Positions 11,267-18,679 of a DNA stretch of 30,869 nucleotides are shown here, one piece after another. A program made the position numbers and the translations under genes. Within the stretch, counting starts at the first letter, position 1. Each line of letters starts with the position of its first letter. The stretch spans positions 1 to 30,869 of the IMG/VR virus record IMGVR_UViG_3300037628_000508. The stretch is one strand, 5' to 3'. Source of the stretch: a virus. The notes under the pieces are model-generated. The model saw nothing but the letters and a program-made list of their open reading frames with translations. It did no database searches and was not told the origin of the DNA.

Positions 11267-12864
11267 TGCCTTTTCCGACCACCATCACTGGCGTAACCGC
11301 CCTCGCTAGAGCAGCAGGAAAGAGCGGTCCCTTTGTGTCCAGCAGCGGAGCTGTCTATGGCGTGTTCCGCAACGACACAAACATAGGCGACCTGGATATC
11401 ATCAAGTTATCCTCTCCGGAGGACGGCTTCACTCTGGCAGCCAGTCTCACCATGACTGGAACGAACGCAAATATTTTCTCCTACGCAGCCACTCAAGTCG
11501 GGGACAACATTCATATCGCAACCTCAATCCTTGCTTCCGGTCCCACTGAGCCGATTCTCTATCACGTCTTTTCAATGTCCAGTGACACCTTCACCACCAG
11601 CAATGAGGACACTGGAGGAGAAGGCGTCACACCCGTGGATGCCAACAAGAACATCGACATTGCCGTGAGAAGCGGAGGGCCTGTCATCGGTTACAACGGT
11701 CCAACCGCAAACGTCATGGGGCAGAAGCAGAGAGCCAACTTCGCTCGTAAGGACGGGGCCGTATGGACTTCGGATATCGCCCTGGACGACGGTGGAGAGG
11801 TGAATTTTTTCTTTTGCGGCTGTGTCTTAGGGGCCGGTGATAAGGTGCATTTCGTCTATCACGACGACACCAACACCAATGCGGTCCACAAGAGCCTGAC
11901 TTCCGGGAATGTCCTTTCCGCTGCCGAAAATACCAACGATACCGCAACGGACACAGAAGATTTTATCCTTCCTCGTCCTGTCTTTTACGATGCTACCGGG
12001 GTGGAACGGATCACCACCGCACACATGACGAGTGGAGAACTGTTCTCCTCAGAGATCGACGCCGATGGAGTGCCAGGAGCTCAAGAACAGGTCAGCGATA
12101 GCTCTCCCGTTATCAACAACGAACAAGTGATGGCTTCCCTTTTCGTCAAATCCGATGTGGACCGAGTCTACGCCCTTTACGCGAGGCAGAGTGACGGTGA
12201 TTTGTACCGTGATGAGAACACCAACAGCGGAGGTTGGGGCGTAGATACCTCAGAGTTCGTCGGCTCGATTACCTTTGTCTCGGGTAATTTCTTCACCCGA
12301 GAGGGAAGACCGACGTTGGCTTATTTTGTCGTTGATGGCGGGGTCGTCAAGTACAACGAGCTGGCCGCCTTAGCGGATCTCACCGGAACCCTGGCCGACC
12401 TGACCGTAGAACAGAATATTGTCGATGGCGGGAAGGTTCTTGTCATTACCCTGACCAACGCGATCTGGGTTGCGGCCGGGGCCACGTTTGAAGCGCAGCG
12501 ACAGAACATCATCGACGGTATGGACTCCGCACAGTCGGAGCTGACCGGATGGAACAACGAGGTTCGAGACAAGGAAGTGGTCGGGGCTGTCGTGCGCACC
12601 AGCGATACGGTTGTGACGATCACCCTGACAGCATCCCCCGCCTACGATATTACCGTCAGCGAAGCCATCACTGTGACGATTCCTGGGACCGCCTACGAGA
12701 ACGATCCGTTCGATGGTGGTGACTTCCCCGCTGAACCCCTTGTGCAAGTTCAACGGATTCCAGTTCCAGGTGAATTTGATCCTTTCGCGTCAATAGGGGG
12801 ATCGGGGCTTGGGGGGATTTCCAGGAACCACACACCGCCTGGAACAATCGTTGACTACGGCTAA
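11266..12864 (+). CDS. large beta-rich virion protein with C-terminal phage domain
   Basis: The 532-aa product has an N-terminal 350 residues of repeated beta strands that resemble a propeller (FVSSSGAVYGVF, VFYDATGVERIT, RVYALYARQSDGDLY). A module at about residues 375-465 contains IVDGGKVLVITLTNAIW, FEAQRQNIIDGMDSAQSELTGWN and VGAVVRTSDTVVTITL. That module recurs, from memory, in phage tail and fibre proteins. Probable virion or host-surface component. It is the last gene of the operon, followed by a terminator. Confidence 0.65.
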   Translation: MPFPTTITGVTALARAAGKSGPFVSSSGAVYGVFRNDTNIGDLDIIKLSSPEDGFTLAASLTMTGTNANIFSYAATQVGDNIHIATSILASGPTEPILYHVFSMSSDTFTTSNEDTGGEGVTPVDANKNIDIAVRSGGPVIGYNGPTANVMGQKQRANFARKDGAVWTSDIALDDGGEVNFFFCGCVLGAGDKVHFVYHDDTNTNAVHKSLTSGNVLSAAENTNDTATDTEDFILPRPVFYDATGVERITTAHMTSGELFSSEIDADGVPGAQEQVSDSSPVINNEQVMASLFVKSDVDRVYALYARQSDGDLYRDENTNSGGWGVDTSEFVGSITFVSGNFFTREGRPTLAYFVVDGGVVKYNELAALADLTGTLADLTVEQNIVDGGKVLVITLTNAIWVAAGATFEAQRQNIIDGMDSAQSELTGWNNEVRDKEVVGAVVRTSDTVVTITLTASPAYDITVSEAITVTIPGTAYENDPFDGGDFPAEPLVQVQRIPVPGEFDPFASIGGSGLGGISRNHTPPGTIVDYG

Positions 12865-12869
12865 AATTA

Positions 12870-12897
12870 AAACAGGCCCTCCGAAGAGAGCCTGTTT
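12870..12897. terminator. hairpin terminator AAACAGGC/GCCTGTTT
   Basis: Outer arms 12870-12877 and 12890-12897, with an inner CTC/GAG pair across a CGAA loop. The 5' side is A-rich and the 3' side ends in TTT, so it can end transcription in both directions. It lies 6 bp after the virion protein. Confidence 0.75.
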
Positions 12898-12910
12898 CGT
12901 GTGCACCCCA

Positions 12911-12918
12911 GGATAGGG
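12911..12918 (+). promoter_or_regulatory. GGATAGGG box, intergenic
   Basis: An exact copy followed by AATATCTTAGG, in the 150-bp gap between the terminator and the terminase operon. No start codon follows directly, unlike the copies at 169 and 1531. Confidence 0.3.
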
Positions 12919-12981
12919 AATATCTTAGGGAACTTACATTACTATCTTAACCAATCCCCCTGACCAAGTTCAAGTTGACCC

Positions 12982-13000
12982 TTGACAGCCTCAGTATGCT
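12982..13000 (+). promoter_or_regulatory. TTGACA-N7-TATGCT box (copy C)
   Basis: TTGACA 12982-12987 and TATGCT 12995-13000, then CAGAATAGAG, 34 bp before ATG 13016. A 6-bp dyad AGCCTC/GAGGCT (12987-12992, 13008-13013) overlaps it. After the terminator at 12870 this is the best promoter candidate for the packaging genes. Confidence 0.55.
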
Positions 13001-13015
13001 CAGAATAGAGGCTGA

Positions 13016-13555
13016 ATGAACATATTGGCGACCGCCGTAGAGTATCCTGAACCGATCCCGCCTGAAGTAACGCAAAGGCATAGGTCAGTCAGCCAGGGAG
13101 AAGCGGCTGTACTCCTGGGAATCACCCGCGCCACACTCAGAAGGCTCATCAAAGAAGGCTTCGTTCGCGCTTTCCATATTCCCCACAGAATCGTACCGAA
13201 ACTCATCCGGGTTCGTCTTGAAGAACTGAATCGTCTCATGACTGAGAACGATTGCAGCAACGGACTCGTGGGTAGGAATCGCTCTGACTGGATCAATCCC
13301 CATACTGCACGGAAGATTCCGGTTTGTCTGGCAGCTCGTATCCTGGGAATGAAAGCAACGGCTGTGAGTGAAGCGTGCCAGCGCGGAACATTGGATCTAT
13401 CACCGGAAGGACTTCTCGAATACATCCTCCACCGACACAAGAAGGAGCTGACCACACAGATTCGGTTGAAATACAAAGCGAAAATCTTATTGCTGCAAAA
13501 GCAAGTGACGTACTCAAAAAGGAAGCTCAAAGAGTGCAGGAGAGAGAATGGCTAA
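13016..13555 (+). CDS. double helix-turn-helix DNA-binding protein
   Basis: The 179-aa product carries two excisionase or MerR-like HTH units: residues 24-75 (SQGEAAVLLGITRATLRRLIKEG, then RVRLEELNRLM) and about 102-140 (VCLAARILGMKATAVSEACQRG, then PEGLLEYIL). A basic coiled tail follows. Position just before TerS suggests a role in packaging-site recognition or late regulation. It overlaps the next gene by 8 bp. Confidence 0.65.
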   Translation: MNILATAVEYPEPIPPEVTQRHRSVSQGEAAVLLGITRATLRRLIKEGFVRAFHIPHRIVPKLIRVRLEELNRLMTENDCSNGLVGRNRSDWINPHTARKIPVCLAARILGMKATAVSEACQRGTLDLSPEGLLEYILHRHKKELTTQIRLKYKAKILLLQKQVTYSKRKLKECRRENG

Positions 13556-14198
13556 AAACAACGGAGCCCTGGCTCTTGCCGCCGATTACGAAGAACTGGA
13601 AAAACTGAGCGTAGCCGAAAACACGATGGCCGGGAAACGCTATCAACGCTACAGGAACGGGGAAACGATCGAGCAAATTGCCGTAGCAGACGAGGTCAAG
13701 GAAAGCACGGTAAGGGTAGATATTATTGCCTACGAAAAGAAGTTCGAGACCCTTGTTCAAAATGCAGTCATGCGGGACCGGCTCGACGGGGAGTTGGCTA
13801 ACGAGAAAATCCGCAAGCTGATCCGCGACAAACTTCACACCAAGGTTCTCAAGGCTCTGGATCATATGGTGACGGGCAATAAGAAGTTCGTTTTCTTTGA
13901 CCAAGCAAAAGGGAAGATCATCACCGCTACCGCGAAGGACTGGAATATGATGCTCCAGGCCGTAAAAGAATTTCAGAAGCTCGTCTCACTGGAGCAGAAA
14001 CCGGCTGTGGTTGGCACGGTCGTCAATGTGAATCAGACCAATAACTCCATAGTCGGTCAGGGCGAGGACTTCGAGGAACGGATTCGGAGGCTCCGCAAAG
14101 AACAGGAAGAGAGTATCGCCGCGGCCAAGGTTGTCGATATTGAATCCAATCCAGTCGAGGAAGTGGAAGAAGAGAAAGGACCCGAATGGGATTTCTAG
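13548..14198 (+). CDS. terS: terminase small subunit (putative)
   Basis: The 216-aa product has an N-terminal HTH-like region at residues 30-63 (KRYQRYRNGETIEQIAVADEVKES, TVRVDIIAYE), a central helical oligomerisation region and an acidic C terminus (EEVEEEKGPEWDF). This is the usual order for small terminase subunits, which recognise viral DNA and recruit the large subunit. The call rests on architecture and on TerL 600 bp downstream. A membrane protein, overlapping by 13 bp, sits between them. Confidence 0.65.
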   Translation: MAKNNGALALAADYEELEKLSVAENTMAGKRYQRYRNGETIEQIAVADEVKESTVRVDIIAYEKKFETLVQNAVMRDRLDGELANEKIRKLIRDKLHTKVLKALDHMVTGNKKFVFFDQAKGKIITATAKDWNMMLQAVKEFQKLVSLEQKPAVVGTVVNVNQTNNSIVGQGEDFEERIRRLRKEQEESIAAAKVVDIESNPVEEVEEEKGPEWDF

Positions 14199-14794
14199 CT
14201 GCACGAGCTTTCGTATCCAGACACCAGATATTGCAAGTGCTTCTCGGTGTGACCCTCACCGCTTGGTATTCCTTTACACCCTGGGAATGGTTGAAATCTA
14301 TCGGTAGATCGTTCGCGGGATCGGGCCTACCTAGAGTTGCCTTTTGGTGCTTCCTTTGGGGAACCCTCCTGTATGGTGCTTGGCTGGTCATGCCGGCGGT
14401 CTTATCGACGATAGTCGTGAACCTCGCTCAATTACCGCCGATACCCGCGTCAGCCAGCTGGTTTGTCCTGGCTATAGGAGTTGCGGGAGTAGGAGCTGGA
14501 ATCTTTTTCGCAGGGATAGCAGCCATTCTCTATACCAGCTGGTATTTCATCACAATCGCTCGATCCCTTGACGCGCAACTCGCCAGGGAATTTGGAGTCA
14601 CCCGCAAAGCGATAGATCAGTTTCACGGACGCCTGGTCCAGAGCGAGGGCAGTTTCACTCCTTTTGATGAGAAAACGGCAGGTATGCACGAGGAACTCGA
14701 CAAGCTGAAAGCGGAGAGCCCAAGCATGTCGGATGATGAGTACGAGGACCTGAAAGAGAAAATCGAAAAGATGGGCGTGGGAGCTGAAGTTTAA
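14186..14794 (+). CDS. membrane protein between terminase subunits
   Basis: The 202-aa product has hydrophobic segments at about residues 14-30, 50-80 and 91-123, enough for three or four spans, and a charged helical C-terminal domain of about 80 residues with a coiled-coil end (MHEELDKLKAE, YEDLKEKIEKM). It overlaps TerS by 13 bp and TerL by 1 bp (TAATG), so it is translated with them. A membrane protein at this position is unusual. The function is unknown. Confidence 0.65.
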   Translation: MGFLAARAFVSRHQILQVLLGVTLTAWYSFTPWEWLKSIGRSFAGSGLPRVAFWCFLWGTLLYGAWLVMPAVLSTIVVNLAQLPPIPASASWFVLAIGVAGVGAGIFFAGIAAILYTSWYFITIARSLDAQLAREFGVTRKAIDQFHGRLVQSEGSFTPFDEKTAGMHEELDKLKAESPSMSDDEYEDLKEKIEKMGVGAEV

Positions 14795-16740
14795 TGCCAC
14801 ACGTTGTTCAAAGGAAAGATAAATACGTTGAAGGAATCATCGAGCATTTCGATGAGAAGCTCAAAGGCTTCGATGGGGATAGCCGTGCGTGTTGGGAGAA
14901 CCTCCTTCCAGACGAGAGTAGAACGCTAAACGGGGAATTGGGACGTATCTACGGAAACGACCCGGAGAGTGTCCGCTATTACCTTGAAAATTATCACGTC
15001 ATTGCAACCAAGGGTGATGAGTTTGGCGCACCTAAGTTAATTACACTCTATCCATTTTGGGAGAGCCAGGAGATCCTCTGGGAAGATGTTGAAGAATCCT
15101 GGGTAGCCAACATTCCCATCAAATGGATTCTCCTTAAAGCTCGTCAAATCGGTTGGTCAACGATGGTCCAGGCCATGATCTTCTACCGGACCATTTTCAA
15201 CGAGCTGACGAATAGCCTGGTGATTGCCGACGAGCGGATTCGCTCCTCTCATATCTTCGATATGAGCCGCCTGGCCTACGATTGTCTGCCCTGGTGGTTG
15301 CGGCCTGAGATCCAGTACGAAGTGCATGGTGAGTTCATGCGGTTCGATCGGAAGGATAAGAGTCAGCGGTTGTTACGCCCAGGCCTTCGCTCTAACTTTT
15401 TTGTGGATGCGGCCAATAAACCGACTGGATCCAGTCGTGGCTTCACCCTGCAAAATGGACACCTGACAGAGATCAGTCTGTGGCGCGACCTGAAGATCCT
15501 CACTCGAGATCTGTTCCCCGCAGCTACCAAAGCGAACAGGCTGTCTGTCTGGGTCATGGAAGGAACTGCTGAGGGCATAGAAGATCCTTACCATCGTCTC
15601 TATCAACGTGCCGTGCAAGGAGCTTTGAGTTGGCGCCCGAAGTTCTGTCCCTGGTGGAAGCAGAAAGAATACAGCAAGCCGTTTCTCAATAGAGGGGAAC
15701 GAGATGATTTTAAGGCTACCGAAGATGAGAAGGATCTAGTCTTGAAAATCCGAGAAGACTACGAAGTAGATCTGACCCGAGAACAGTTGAACTGGAGAAG
15801 GGAAACCGCTGCTGACTTTGAGGCTGTCGACCAGGACCCCGAAATGGTTGAGCAGGAGTATCCGTCCTTCCCGGAAGCAGCCTTTCGAGTCCAGGGAACA
15901 ATCCCTTTCGAACAGAGGAAACTGCGACAGATCCAAAAGCGTTACATTCGCAAGCCGGTCTGGTTTGGAGATATCGAGCTGGTCACACAGAAGAATGGGC
16001 AGAAAACGCCTCAGTTGATTGAGTACGGGAATATGAATGATGCTCCTCTTTGGATTTGGGAATTTCCAAAGATGAACAAGGTCTATTACGGGGGAGCCGA
16101 CCCGGGCCATGGCGTTCCAGGCAAGGATTACTCAGCTGCTTCGATGTGGAGAGTCACACAAACCCACTTACCGATTCCCCAGGTCGCTGAGTACAGAGGC
16201 CACAAGGGGGGAACTCCCTTTGCTCGACGGATCGCAGCCCTGGGCTATCTCTACAACACCTGTCAGTTCTCCGTCGAGTACAACATTCAAACGGTTCTGG
16301 AAAGTTTACTTCACCACTTGAAGTATCCTAACCTCTACCGTTGGCGGTGGGCAGATAAAACGAAAGGGCATCTCACCAACTACTTCGGGTGGGTGACTCA
16401 GACGCGCAGCCGCAATGCTTTGATCGACAATTTCAAGACGATGATGGATGAAGATTTGCTCCACATTCGTTCCCAACGGCTGCTCAATGAGTGCTGGACC
16501 TTCATCGACTCAGGTGATAATCGCTACGAGGCCCGAGCGGGAACATTCGATGATGCTCTCTTTGCAGGAATGATCGCTACCAAGTGTCTCGGACAGGTCC
16601 ATCCGGATCTGTTGGAAGAAAAACAGAGCGTAGTTATGCGGGATCCCCGCAAGGACTTTCACAACACGGATTACTCTCCCATCCATGATCGCTTTCCAGA
16701 CAACGCATACGGGAAAGAATCCACATTCAATTTACTTTAG
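14794..16740 (+). CDS. terL: terminase large subunit (ATPase and nuclease)
   Basis: The 648-aa product is the motor that cuts and pumps DNA into the prohead. Visible are a Walker A variant KARQIGWST at residues 115-123, a Walker B-like GHLTEI near 222-227, and a coupling-type VMEGTAEG at 254-261. The nuclease domain has D436 in GGADPGHG, E496 in VEYN and a C-terminal DDALFAG near 586. Length matches large terminases. Translation is coupled to the upstream gene by TAATG. Confidence 0.92.
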   Translation: MPHVVQRKDKYVEGIIEHFDEKLKGFDGDSRACWENLLPDESRTLNGELGRIYGNDPESVRYYLENYHVIATKGDEFGAPKLITLYPFWESQEILWEDVEESWVANIPIKWILLKARQIGWSTMVQAMIFYRTIFNELTNSLVIADERIRSSHIFDMSRLAYDCLPWWLRPEIQYEVHGEFMRFDRKDKSQRLLRPGLRSNFFVDAANKPTGSSRGFTLQNGHLTEISLWRDLKILTRDLFPAATKANRLSVWVMEGTAEGIEDPYHRLYQRAVQGALSWRPKFCPWWKQKEYSKPFLNRGERDDFKATEDEKDLVLKIREDYEVDLTREQLNWRRETAADFEAVDQDPEMVEQEYPSFPEAAFRVQGTIPFEQRKLRQIQKRYIRKPVWFGDIELVTQKNGQKTPQLIEYGNMNDAPLWIWEFPKMNKVYYGGADPGHGVPGKDYSAASMWRVTQTHLPIPQVAEYRGHKGGTPFARRIAALGYLYNTCQFSVEYNIQTVLESLLHHLKYPNLYRWRWADKTKGHLTNYFGWVTQTRSRNALIDNFKTMMDEDLLHIRSQRLLNECWTFIDSGDNRYEARAGTFDDALFAGMIATKCLGQVHPDLLEEKQSVVMRDPRKDFHNTDYSPIHDRFPDNAYGKESTFNLL

Positions 16741-16748
16741 GAGGAAAC

Positions 16749-17294
16749 ATGGTAGAAGCGACAGGAAACATGGCCCAGATCAGTCCCGAAGAAGCTGGAG
16801 AACAGCCACAGAGAAAGACCAAGAAGGCTACCAAGACCAAGGCAGCGAAGCCAGCTGAGAAGGTTGAAACGGCAGCGGCCCCCGAACCGGAAGCAGCTCC
16901 AGTGACGACCAACGGGGCAAACAAGATCGACGAGTTGGAACCTGAAGTCAGTTCCACAACTAAGGAAACTCTTCCCGCCGTTGAGGACCCAACCGGACCT
17001 GGAATCCAGGAAAAGATCCGGAAGGAACGCCAGGAGTTGGCCGAGAAGATGCTGAGCGGTAAGGTTGATGAAGGGAAGTTGTTGAAAGTGACACCGCAGT
17101 ATATCGACGCTCCCATCTTCCCGGATGCCTATTGTCCCAAGTGTGGAATGAAGCTCATGGGAAACTCCAAGACGGGGTTCAAGCAGTCGGTTTACGTCCA
17201 TCCGTTTACCCCGGCAATCGCTCTTGGGAAGCCCTGTGAGTTGAAGGGAAAGAAACTGCGAGCACCCGTGGCGAGGATGGAAATCATCGAATAG
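16749..17294 (+). CDS. Cys-containing protein 1 of the post-terminase cluster
   Basis: The 181-aa product has a long disordered, Lys/Ala/Glu-rich N-terminal region (residues 1-75), a charged helix (QEKIRKERQELAEKMLSG) and a C-terminal CPKCGMKLM unit with a later Cys (GKPCELKGKK) that may complete a metal site. TTTAGGAGGAAAC supplies a strong ribosome binding site. The function is unknown. It is the first of four consecutive small proteins with CxxC-type elements. Confidence 0.65.
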   Translation: MVEATGNMAQISPEEAGEQPQRKTKKATKTKAAKPAEKVETAAAPEPEAAPVTTNGANKIDELEPEVSSTTKETLPAVEDPTGPGIQEKIRKERQELAEKMLSGKVDEGKLLKVTPQYIDAPIFPDAYCPKCGMKLMGNSKTGFKQSVYVHPFTPAIALGKPCELKGKKLRAPVARMEIIE

Positions 17295-17331
17295 GGGTTG
17301 ACGCAACACGCACAATTAAAGAGGAGACATT

Positions 17332-17931
17332 ATGCCCGGAGTAACCGTATCTGAAGTTCTTTGTCCAACATGCCGTTTCGGGGGCATGCATGAAAACTAT
17401 CTCAAAAACCGCGAGGGTGTCTTTGGGACTTTCTGTGACGCAGGCCACATGTTCAACGATACCGCCGATATGCAGGATGCCATCAAACGCGCCAACGCCA
17501 AGTTCGGGAAGCCTGAACCAGTACAGGCGTCTGTACCCGCAAAGCCGGATCCAACTCCGGAGGAGAAGAAGGCAGCCGCAACGCGAGAATTTAAGGCAGA
17601 GGTCCTGGTCGTGGATCAGGAGAACCGCAACCGGATCCAGAAGATCCTGGGAGTGAACATCACAGGCCCCTCTGACCTGTATGGCGCAATCTTCGCAATG
17701 AAGGAGGAGCTGAAGACTGCTCAAAAGTCTGTTGCCCAGGAAGTTCCCGGGCAAGGCCCCGTAGCTCTCCGGAAGGATCAAGTCGTGATCACCCTGCCCG
17801 AATGGTGCTCGGAATCATTCAAAGACTTCGCGCAGGGTATGGGGATTGAAATTGAGGAATTTGCCAATCAGCAGTTCGAGGAGTACCTGCGTGGCCTCTA
17901 TGTAGACACGCAATCGCAGAAGGTAGGCTAA
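17332..17931 (+). CDS. Cys-containing protein 2 of the post-terminase cluster
   Basis: The 199-aa product starts with CPTCRFGG and FCDAGHMF, together a plausible zinc site within the first 42 residues, then a Pro-rich linker and a charged helical region. The C-terminal part (VVITLPEWCSESFKDFAQGMG) resembles a small folded domain. GAGGAG precedes the ATG. One copy of the 16-bp dyad GTACAGGCGTCTGTAC lies inside the coding region at 17520-17535. Its TAA overlaps the next ATG. Confidence 0.65.
   Translation: MPGVTVSEVLCPTCRFGGMHENYLKNREGVFGTFCDAGHMFNDTADMQDAIKRANAKFGKPEPVQASVPAKPDPTPEEKKAAATREFKAEVLVVDQENRNRIQKILGVNITGPSDLYGAIFAMKEELKTAQKSVAQEVPGQGPVALRKDQVVITLPEWCSESFKDFAQGMGIEIEEFANQQFEEYLRGLYVDTQSQKVG
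17520..17535 (+). promoter_or_regulatory. near-palindrome GTACAGGCGTCTGTAC inside a gene
   Basis: This 16-mer is the exact reverse complement of 2114-2129 and identical to 27916-27931. Here it is read as Val-Gln-Ala-Ser-Val, and at 27916 in another frame, so protein constraint does not explain its recurrence. Confidence 0.5.
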
Positions 17932-18290
17932 TGCCCGTTTGGGATTTTGAGTGCTCAAAATGTGGACGTAAAGAACTCGACGTTCACAACGTACAGTTCG
18001 ATCCAGAACCGATCTGGCCTAGTTGCTGCGGGGAGCGTATGGAAATGCTTTTCAGTACAGCGGTCAACGCTCCCTTTGAACCTTTCACAACGACCCACAT
18101 TCATCCTGAAGGAAAACCGCTGAGAGTTCGTACTCAAAAAGATCTGAGTCACCTTCAAAATAGATTTGGAGTGCAGCAGGTCGCTGATCCCAACCTGATC
18201 TCCGAAGGAACCAAACCTCACAACCAGCGATTCAGGCACAAAGACACATCGAACCGCACTTACTTTGATGCGGGGAGAAGGGGCCGATGA
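17931..18290 (+). CDS. FmdB-type zinc-ribbon protein
   Basis: The 119-aa product begins MPVWDFECSKCGRKELDV and has PSCCGERMEMLFST about 30 residues on, the CxxC...CC layout of FmdB-type zinc ribbons. Such proteins are frequent between TerL and portal in phages; the role is unknown. The remaining part is basic and ends FDAGRRGR. It is coupled to both neighbours by short overlaps (TAATG upstream, ATGA downstream). Confidence 0.75.
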   Translation: MPVWDFECSKCGRKELDVHNVQFDPEPIWPSCCGERMEMLFSTAVNAPFEPFTTTHIHPEGKPLRVRTQKDLSHLQNRFGVQQVADPNLISEGTKPHNQRFRHKDTSNRTYFDAGRRGR

Positions 18291-18679
18291 CAAGACTGGT
18301 TCTTCACACCACAGCCCTGAAAATCACCAACAGCGGTGGGGGCCTGGTCGACCGTAAAGAAAAGTATAAGGACACCGTTACGGGCCGCATGATGAAACGG
18401 ATCATGCGGTACAAGGAAGAAGGCTCCGAATACATGACCTTCATCTGTCCCAAATGCGAACGACGACAAAAACGAGTCGCCTACGATGTGGTCTACCTCC
18501 GTGAAAATGGCGACGTAGTGTTCTATTGCAATCAGTATGGGTGTGATGCCGAAATAGAAGTGTCCAGACCTCCGAAGGCCGAGGAAATACCTGGCTCAAA
18601 GTTAATCATGAGCCCAGGTGAATACAGACAGGAACAGGAACAAGCAAAGAAATCTCATGGCAGTATTCGACAATCTTGA
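18287..18679 (+). CDS. Cys-containing protein 4 of the post-terminase cluster
   Basis: The 130-aa product has ICPKCERRQK and YCNQYGCDAEIEV, two CxxC-type knuckles about 30 residues apart typical of a zinc ribbon. The N terminus is basic with a helical MMKRIMRYKEEG segment. It overlaps the portal start region by 23 bp. It may be a small nucleic acid- or protein-binding factor in packaging (inference). Confidence 0.65.
   Translation: MTRLVLHTTALKITNSGGGLVDRKEKYKDTVTGRMMKRIMRYKEEGSEYMTFICPKCERRQKRVAYDVVYLRENGDVVFYCNQYGCDAEIEVSRPPKAEEIPGSKLIMSPGEYRQEQEQAKKSHGSIRQS

Noticed and set aside
18618-18656. Portal start at GTG 18618
   Set aside because: The extra 13 residues (MNTDRNRNKQRNL) look non-coding, and the overlap with the upstream gene would grow; ATG 18657 is more natural, though its ribosome binding site is weak.
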